From Saxidomus purpurata (lineage: Eukaryota; Mollusca; Bivalvia; Venerida; Veneridae), in contig JAFMSR010000008.1 in assembly GCA_022818135.1 (NCBI GenBank), positions 12,433,399-12,497,398 of the forward strand: 64,000 bases of DNA. The letters run 5' to 3'. Within the stretch, counting starts at the first letter, position 1. The number at the start of each line of letters is the position of its first letter. The position numbers and the translations under genes are program-made. Positions 47,801 through 56,800 of this stretch are shown here, piece by piece. The notes under the pieces are model-generated. The model was not told where the DNA came from. It saw only the letters and a program-made list of their open reading frames with translations, and made no database searches.

Positions 47801-50800
47801 CATCTGTGCATCCCCACTTACAAATTCGTGTCCGGACTGTAACTCTGTCATGCATTGAAGGATTTTAAAATAACTTTGCACACATGTCTAGCACATCAAG
47901 ACGACGTGTCATGTGCAAGACCCACGTCCCTAGCTCAAAGGTCAAGGTCATACTTAGAGTTTGAAGGTAATGGATTCCTCTATATATGCATATATGCACA
48001 CATTCGTGTCCGGACTGTAACTTAATCATGCATTGAAGGATTTTAAAATAACTTGGCGCAAATGTCTAGCACATCAAGACGACGTGTCGCGTGCAAGACC
48101 CACGTCCCTAGCTCAAAGGTCAAGGTCATACTTAGAGCTTGAAGGTAATGGATTCCTCTATATATGCATATATGCACACATGCGGGTCCGGACTGTAACT
48201 TGAAGGATTTTAAAATAACTTGGCACATATGTCTAGCACATCAAGACGACATGTCGTGTGCAAGACCCATGTCCCTAGCTCAAAGCTCAAGGTCACACTT
48301 AGAGTTTGAAGGTAATGGATTCCTCTATATATGCATATATGCACACATTCGTGTCCGGACTGTAACTTTGTCATGCATTGAAGGATTTTAAAATAATTTG
48401 GCACAAATGTCCAGCACATCAAGACGACGTGTCGCGTGCAAGACCCACAGCCCTACCGTAAAGGTCAAGGTCACACTTAGAGTTTATAGGTAATGGAATC
48501 CTGTATATATGCACACATTTGTGTCCGGACTATAACTTTATCATGCTTTGAAGGATTTTAAAATAACTTGGTACAAATGTCTAGCACATCAAGCGGATGT
48601 GTCACATGCAAGACCCAAGTCCCTACCTCAAAGGTCAAGGTCACACTTAGTGTTTAAAGTAATGGAATACTGTATGCATGGTTACTCTGTCATGCATGGA
48701 AGGATTTTAAAATTACATAGCACATTTATTGAGCACATGGAGAGGACACAGACTGTGAGGCACCTCTTTCGGGGGCATTAGTCACTTGTGAGGGACAGCT
48801 CTTGTTTACACATGTAATATATAGAAGAAGACCTTTGTTTCTTTTTCACATTATGTATATCTACTGACTTTAAAAACACATTTGCGCTTGGCCAGCAGAC
48901 TGGAAAATGAAAACCTGGTTTTGTGACAATTTCCTGTCACTTGTTTGGTAATAAATTCCCCGGACTCCAATGATCTGTTGCTTCAAAACTTTCTTAACTA
49001 TATGCCGCTATGCCAATTTTACAGAAAACATTTTATGTCAAATTTAGGTACAAGTATCGTTTTGTTATCATTCATGCAGAGCGTTTTCTGGTTCTGTTAC
49101 TTTCGAGTATCAGAATATTAGGACATAGCCAACGGACTGGTGATTGGACTGCATAAACTGCCACATGTAGTTACTTTCCGGGTCATGTACAGTAAATGCA
49201 AACTGGCTAAGATAGAGATTTAAGATAGCACTTGTTCAGACTTTTTTTTAATCATGAATTCTGGACAATTTCACTAAAAATAGTCGAGTGGTTAAGATCG
49301 CCGGTCAGAGTTGTTTTGAGTCACGCTACCAACGTGACTAGTTGAGAAGACAACACTGTCTTTCGGAGGATAAAGTTATTGACTAAATTGTCAATCACTA
49401 GAGATTTTATATCTGCTGAAATTTTTTTGCCTTGTCCATACGATCTGCTACATTTACTTTAAATGACGTAAAGAAAGGTATAAATTTAAGCGCATGTACA
49501 AACGACGTGAATGTACTAACAACACCCCTTTTTTAAACTGTAATTTTATCACGGATTCTCCAACTTTATGTATCGACAGATGTATCAGTTTTTTGTCAAA
49601 AAGAATGGTGTAAAGGTGTAGTTAAACTAATATGAAATGCTGCAGATTAATGGCCACGGCTGTATTTTGGAAGAAGTAAGAATTGTTTTCATTCCAGTTG
49701 GAGAGGACAGTGACCACTCTGTAATTGCATAATTTTATAGTCTTTGAGTTGCGTCAGTTTTAAGACAATGTTTCGCTTACTTTGGTTGCTCTGAGTACAG
49801 TAGGTAACGGTAAATTGTTTTGATGTAATTCATTCAGTGTTCAGTTTGTTCATCTAAAAAAGTAGAAGTGAGAGAAAAGAGTAATCATTTAGGAACAACA
49901 ACATGGGTAAAAAGGCCTTCAAGCAAACTACTAGGAAAAGGCTTACTTTCATATTTTAATATTTCAATATCAGTATGTAAAGATTTCAGTTACCTACGTC
50001 TGCTAGATACAAAATTACAATGCTATGAATTTGTGCACATCATTGTTAACTCTAAAAGTGACATCACATTCAATAATTATGTGGCAATCATTAGGATCAC
50101 TAAGGGTTCGTCGTGTGTCGTCCGTTCCTTTAAATGTTCACAAAACTTTAAAAATATTCTTCCAAATAACAGGAAGTCCCAGAGCTTAGATATTTGGCAT
50201 GTAGCATTGCCTAGTAGTCTTGTTCAAAAATGACTTCGCCCGGTGGTCACTTATTTTTACATAGGCTTATATAGGAATAACTTTAGAAGTTTCCGGTCAC
50301 TAGGTCAAAGGTCAAGGTCACAGGGGCTCGAGATGGTAAAATCTTGTGGACGCTAAATCTCCAAAACCACTGGTCAGAATTTAATGATACTTCATAGAAG
50401 TGATAAGCACCATGCCTAGTTGTGCATGGTCCATGTTTCAGGTCACTAGATCAAAGGTCACAGGGGCTCGAGATAGTAAAATCTTGTGCGCTTTTAATGT
50501 CCAAACCTGCTGGTCAAAACTTAATTATACTTCACAGAAGCCTTAAGTTGTGCAGGTCCAATAATCAAAGCATCAAATATTACATAGATTTTAAATACTG
50601 TGTCAGTGGGGTGTTAGGGGGGCATTCATCACTTTCAGTGATAGTTCTAGTTACTTTTCCGTGTCCGGAGCATTATTTGAAAACTACTGTTTGGAATTCA
50701 ATACAACTTCATACAATGGTCAAGTACATTGAGAGGAAGTGCAGTGCTCAGGAACCATAACTCTTTCTTGACTCATTACAGAGTTATTGCCCTTTGTTAC

Positions 50801-53800
50801 TTTTCCTTGTCCGGAGCATTACTTGAAAACTAGTGGTTGGAATTCAATACAACTTCATACAATGGTCAAGCACCATGAGAGAAAGTGCAGTGCATAGGAA
50901 CCATAACTCTTTCTTGACTCATTACAGAGTTATTGCCCTTTGTTACTTTTCCTTGTCCGGAGCATTACTTGAAAACTACTGGTTTGAATTCAATACAACT
51001 TCATACAATGATCTAGCACAATGAGAGGAAGTGCAGTGTACAAGAACCATAACTCTATCTTGAGTAATTACAGAGTTATTGCCCTTTGTTTCTTTTCCTT
51101 GTCCAGAGCATAACTTGAAAACTACTGGTTGGAATTCAATACAACTTCATACAATGGTCGAGTACATTCAGAAGAAGTGCAGTGTACAAGAACCATAACT
51201 CTATCGTGAGTAATTACAGAGTTATGGCCCTTTGTTACTTTTCCTTGTCCAGAGCATTACTTGAAAACTACTGTTTGGAATTCAATTTCACTTCATACAA
51301 TGGTCAAGTACATTGAAAGGAAGTGCAGTGCACAGGAACCATAACTCTATCTTGAGCAATTACAGAGTTATTGCCAAGAACAATATCTCTATTTTAGTTT
51401 TTTTTTGCAAGGTATTCTGTTACTTCGATACTTCCTCAGTTTATAAAGTGGTCTTTTGGGGGGTATTAATCACATTTAGTGATAGGTCTAGTTTGCATAA
51501 TTATTCGAATCATTTTCATAACCAGGTTACAATAGCTTCTCTTGTAATTTTCTTAAATCCAATCATGAATTTACATTTCTAATTTGGAAAAATCACTTGC
51601 TAGGCAAACAAGTGTTAGCAAATTTTCACTCACCCTACCTCAGTAGTTAGAAGTAAATACGAGTGAACAAGTGAAATTTCAAGGCCAGTCATGACCAGTA
51701 GATTTTAGGTCAACAGGTCAAACATTAAGGTCACAGTTACTGTCAACAGAAAAAACTTGTCCTATCAATATCTAGAGAATGCAGTGGCATAGTGTCCTCA
51801 AACTTGGTAGGTAGGTTTGTGATGACTAGTAGATGAGCCCTATCGATTTTGAGGTCAACAGGTCAAAGGTAAAGGCGACCTTTAACACAAAAGACTTGTC
51901 CCATCAATAACTAGTGAACGCTTTGGCATGATGTCCTCAAAATTGATAGGTTGGATTGTCATGACAAATATATGGCTACTATTGGTTTTGAGGTCAACAT
52001 GTCAAGGTGATGGTGACTTTTATTGCAAAACAACTCATTGGTTAGTTGGATGCTGTCAGGGGGGCATATATGTTTTACATACATCTCTTGTTCATCCACG
52101 CAGTTGGTACTTGTGTGTGAATTAGAACAGCAGATCTGTTAAGCCATTGGGTTAATAAAGGTTAAAGTTCATCTGAGTACACAAAGTACTGTTATATTAT
52201 GTAGTTGCTTGATATTTCAGGTTAGGCTTTGCTGCAGAACAGGTAGCAAGATGGGTTCAAGAAAGAACAGATATACAGGTAAACTCGGCTAACCAGCTTG
52301 CAGCCTTCTGTTGATATCAGTGGTGGAATATTTATCAGTTGTAAATACATGATGTGTGAAGAACAACAGTTACTAAGAATGTAGAAATATTTGTATGAAT
52401 GCTGAAATACATGTTGGGGGGGGCTTTTAAATAGCATATTGAATTTAAACTTTATCACAAGTAGCATTTCCCACCAGGGAAAGGACTCCAATCTGAGTCA
52501 GATGAATTGCATAAAAAACATAAAAACATTACTTTTCTTGGTACGAAACTGCTACAATACAACCCACTATGAGAGAGATAACATGATTACAAATAAGATG
52601 TCTGAGTGAAGCATTTGTCCAAATATTAATAGCGTAATTAAGCATATTTGGACGCGTGAATTTCAAAGAGGATGCATTAAAATGCTATCCGATGATTTCT
52701 CGGGACGCACGTTTTTGTTTTGTTTTTTTGTGCACGCGTTTGAACCTGAGGTGATTAAATTTTCCTGGTGATTAAATTTTCCTGTAATTGCTACCGAATA
52801 AATTACAAGCCAGATTAAATCTATAAACTTTTTGTCACCTACGGCAGCTGAATCGACAGGTAGAAGGCGGAGTCAAAACGCACTTCAATGTCGCTTTACC
52901 AATCAACGTTTCCAGTCAAATGATATTGGGCGGGACAAATCCCCTCAACCAGTTATATTGTGAGGTTTTACAATAATTACTGCAAAGGTAGGCGGTCGAA
53001 ACACCCGATAATTAATTTAACGGGATTAGATCATGCTTTAATTTGTGGTGTTTCTGCTATGAAGTGTTTGCCGATTATCGGCTTATTACAGTTGTTTTTC
53101 GGAACTGTCGAGAAACTTATTGCCTAGTTTTTCATTTTTTATGCCCCCGAAGAGTGGCATCTTAAAAAAGCACCGTCCGTCTGACCATCTGTCAGTCTGT
53201 CCGTCTGTGTGTCCCCACTTTCACATTTGTGTCCGGACAATAACTGTCATGCATTGAAGGATTTTAAAATAACTTGGCACAAATGTGTAGCACATCAAGA
53301 TTACGTGTTGCGTGCAAGACCCATGTCCCTACCTTAAAGGTCAAGGTCACACTTAGAGTTTGAAAGTAATGGAATCCTCTATTTATGCACACATTCGTGT
53401 CTATACTGTAACTTTGTCATGCATTGAAGGATTTTAAAATAACCTGGCACAAAGTCTAGCACATCAAGATGACATGTCACGTGCAAGACCCATGTCCCTA
53501 CCTCAAAGGTCAAGGTCACACTTAGAGTTTGAAGGTAATGGATTCCTCTATATATGCATATATGCACACATTCCTGTCCAGACTGTAACTTTGTCATGCA
53601 TTGAAGGATTTTAAGATAACTTGGCACAAATGTCTAGCACATCAAGAAGACGTGTCGGGTGCAATGTCACACTTAGAGTTTTTAGGTAATGGAATCCTGT
53701 ATATATGCAAACATTTGTGTCCGGACAGTAACTTTGTCATGCATTGATTGATTTAAAAATAACTTGGCACAAATGTTCAGCACATTAAGCAGATGTTTCG

Positions 53801-56800
53801 CGTGCAAGACCCATGTCCCTACCTCAAAGGTCAAGGTCACACTTAGAGTTTATAGGTAATGGAATCCTGTATATATGCACACATTTGTGTCTGGACTGTA
53901 ACTTTGTCATGCAGGGTGAGCTTTTCTAATTGATGATTGTCCGTCGTCCTTCAACATTTTGATTCATATGACATCTCCTCTGAAACCACTAGGCCAATGT
54001 TGATAAAACTATGCAGGAATGTTTCTTGCATGAAGCTCTACCAAAATTGTTCAAAGAATTCCATTCCATGCAGAACTCTGGTTGCTATGGCAACAAATAG
54101 GAAAAACTTTAAAAATCTTCTCCTTGAAACCACAAGGCCTAGAGCTTAGATATTTGTGTGTAGCATTGTCTAGTGGACCTCTACCAAGATTGTTCAAATT
54201 ATGACCCCTGGGTCAAAATTGACCCCATGGGGGTGGTCACTTAGTTTTGCATAGGCTTATATAGGAAAACTTTAAAAATCTTCTTCTCTGAAACCACAAG
54301 GCCTACTGCTTAGGTATGTGGCATGTAGTCTAGTGGACCTCTACCAAGATTATTCAAATTATGATCCCCGGGTCAAAATTGACCCCGCGCTGGTGGTCAC
54401 TTAGTTTTGCATAGGCTTTATATAGGAAAAACTTTAAAAATCTTCTTCTCTGAAACCACAAGGCCTAGAGCTTAGATATTTGGCATGTAGCATTGTCTAG
54501 TGGACCTCTACCAAGATTGTTCAAATTATGACCCCCAGATCAAAATTGACCCCGCGCGGGTGGGCACTTAGTTTTTGCATAGGAATATATAGGAAAAACT
54601 TTAAAAATCTTCTTCTCTGAAACCACAAGGCCTAGAGCTTAGATATTTGGCATGTAGCATTGTCTAGTGGACCTCTACCAAGATTATTATACCCCCAAAA
54701 CGAAGTTTAGGGGGGTATATAGGAGTCACCCGGTGGTTGGTCGGTCGGTCGGTCGGTCGGTCGGTCGGTCGGTCGGTCTGTTGCATTTTCCTTGTCCGGA
54801 GCATAACTTGAAAACTACTAGTTGGAATTCAATACAACTTCATACAATGGTCAAGCACATTGAGAGGAAGTGCAGTGCACAAGAACTATAACTCCATCTT
54901 GACTAATTACAGAGTTATTGCCCTTTGTTACTTTTCCTTGTCCGGAGCATAACTTGAAAACTACTAGTTGGAATTGAATACAACTTCATACAATGGTCAA
55001 GCACATTGAGAGGAAGTGCAGTGCACAAGAACCATAACTCCATCTTGACTAATTACAGAGTTATTGCCCTTTGTTACTTTTCCTTGTCCGGAGCATAACT
55101 TGAAATCTACTAGTTGAAATTCAATACAACTTCATACAATGATCAAGCACACTCAGAGGAAGTGCAGTGTACAAGAACTATAACTCTATCTTGAGTATTT
55201 ACTGAGTTATTGCCCTTTGTTAGTTTTCCTTGTCCGAAGCATAACTTGAAAACTACTAGTTGGAATTCAGTACAACCTCATACAATGGTCAAGTACATTT
55301 AGAGGAAGTGCAGTGCACAGGAACCATAACTCCATCTTGACTCATTACAGAGTTATTACCCTTTGTTACTTTTCCTTGTCCGGAGCATAACTTGAAAACT
55401 TCTGGTTGGAATTCAATACAACTTCATACAATGATCAAGCACAGTGAGAGGGAGTGCAGTGCACAGGAACCATAACTCTATCTAGACTAATTACAGGGTT
55501 ATTGCCCTTTGTTACTTTTCCCTGTCTGGAGCATTTTTCGAAAACTACAAGTTGGAATTCAATACAACTTCATCCAATGGTCAAGCACAATGAGAGGAAC
55601 TGCCAAGAACAATATCTCTTTTTAGTTTGTTTGCAAGGTATTATGTTACTACGAACTTCTTCAGTTTATAAAGCAATCCTTTTGGGGGTATTAATCACAT
55701 TTAGTGATAGCTCTAGTTCAAATTATGATCCCCGGGTCAGAATTGACCCCGCCTGGTGGTCACTTAGTTTTACATAGGCTTATATAGGAAAAACTTTAAA
55801 AATCTTCTTCTCTGAAACCACAAGGCTTAGAGCTGAGATATTTGACATGTAGCATTGCCTAGTAGATCTCTTCAAAGTTTGTTCAAATTATGCCCCTCGG
55901 GTCAAAATTGACCTTGCCGGGGGGGGGGATCACTTGTTTTACAAAGACGTATATAGGAAAACCTATTGTATATAACATTATCTAGTGATCTTCCACCAGG
56001 CAAGTGGACTTGTACCAAGGTGAGCGATATAGGGCCATCTTGGCCCTCTTGTAAATTAACTTGGCACAAATGGAATACTGTATGCATGGTAACTCTGTAA
56101 TGCATGGAAGGATTTTAAAATTACATAGCACATTTATTGAGCACATGGAGAGGACACAGACTCTTTGGGGGGCATTTGTCACTTGTGAGGGACAGCTCTT
56201 TCTGGGGCTACGCCAGGGTGAGCTTTTCTGATCGATGATTGTCCGTCGTCCGTCAATATTTTGATTCAAATGACATCTCCTCTGAAACCTCTAGGCCAAT
56301 GTTGATAAAACTATGCAGGAATGTTCCTTGCATGAAGCTCCACAGAATTGTTCAAAGAATTCCATTCCATGCAGAACTCTGGTTGCTATGGCAACAAATA
56401 GGAAAAACTTTAAAAATCTTCTTCTCTGAAACCACAAGGCCTAGAGCTTAGAAATTTGGCATGTAGCATTGTCTAGTGGACCTCTACCAAGATTGTCCAA
56501 ATTATGACCCCGGGGTCAAAATTGACCCCGGGGTCAAAATTGACCCCGCGCGGGTGGGCACTTAGTTTTTGCATAGGAATAACGGAAAAACTTTAAAAAT
56601 CTACTTCTCTGAAACCACAAGGCCTAGAGCTTAGATATTTGGCATGTAGCATTGGCTAGTGGACCTCTACCAAGATTGTTCAAATTATGACCCCCGGGTC
56701 AAAATTGACCCCGCGGGGGTGGTCACTTAGTTTTGCATAGGAATATATAGGAAAAACTTTTAAAATCTTCTTCTCTTAAACCACAAGGCCTAGAGCTTAG

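Noticed and set aside
49285..49345. tRNA gene suggested by TAGTCGAGTGGTTAAG
   Set aside because: No B-box at a usable distance and no acceptor pairing.
49868..50233. 121-codon frame as a possible intronic gene
   Set aside because: It runs from unique intron into a pearl-like repeat (GCCTAGTAG and AGATATTTGGCATG wording) and has no domain, start context or splice support.
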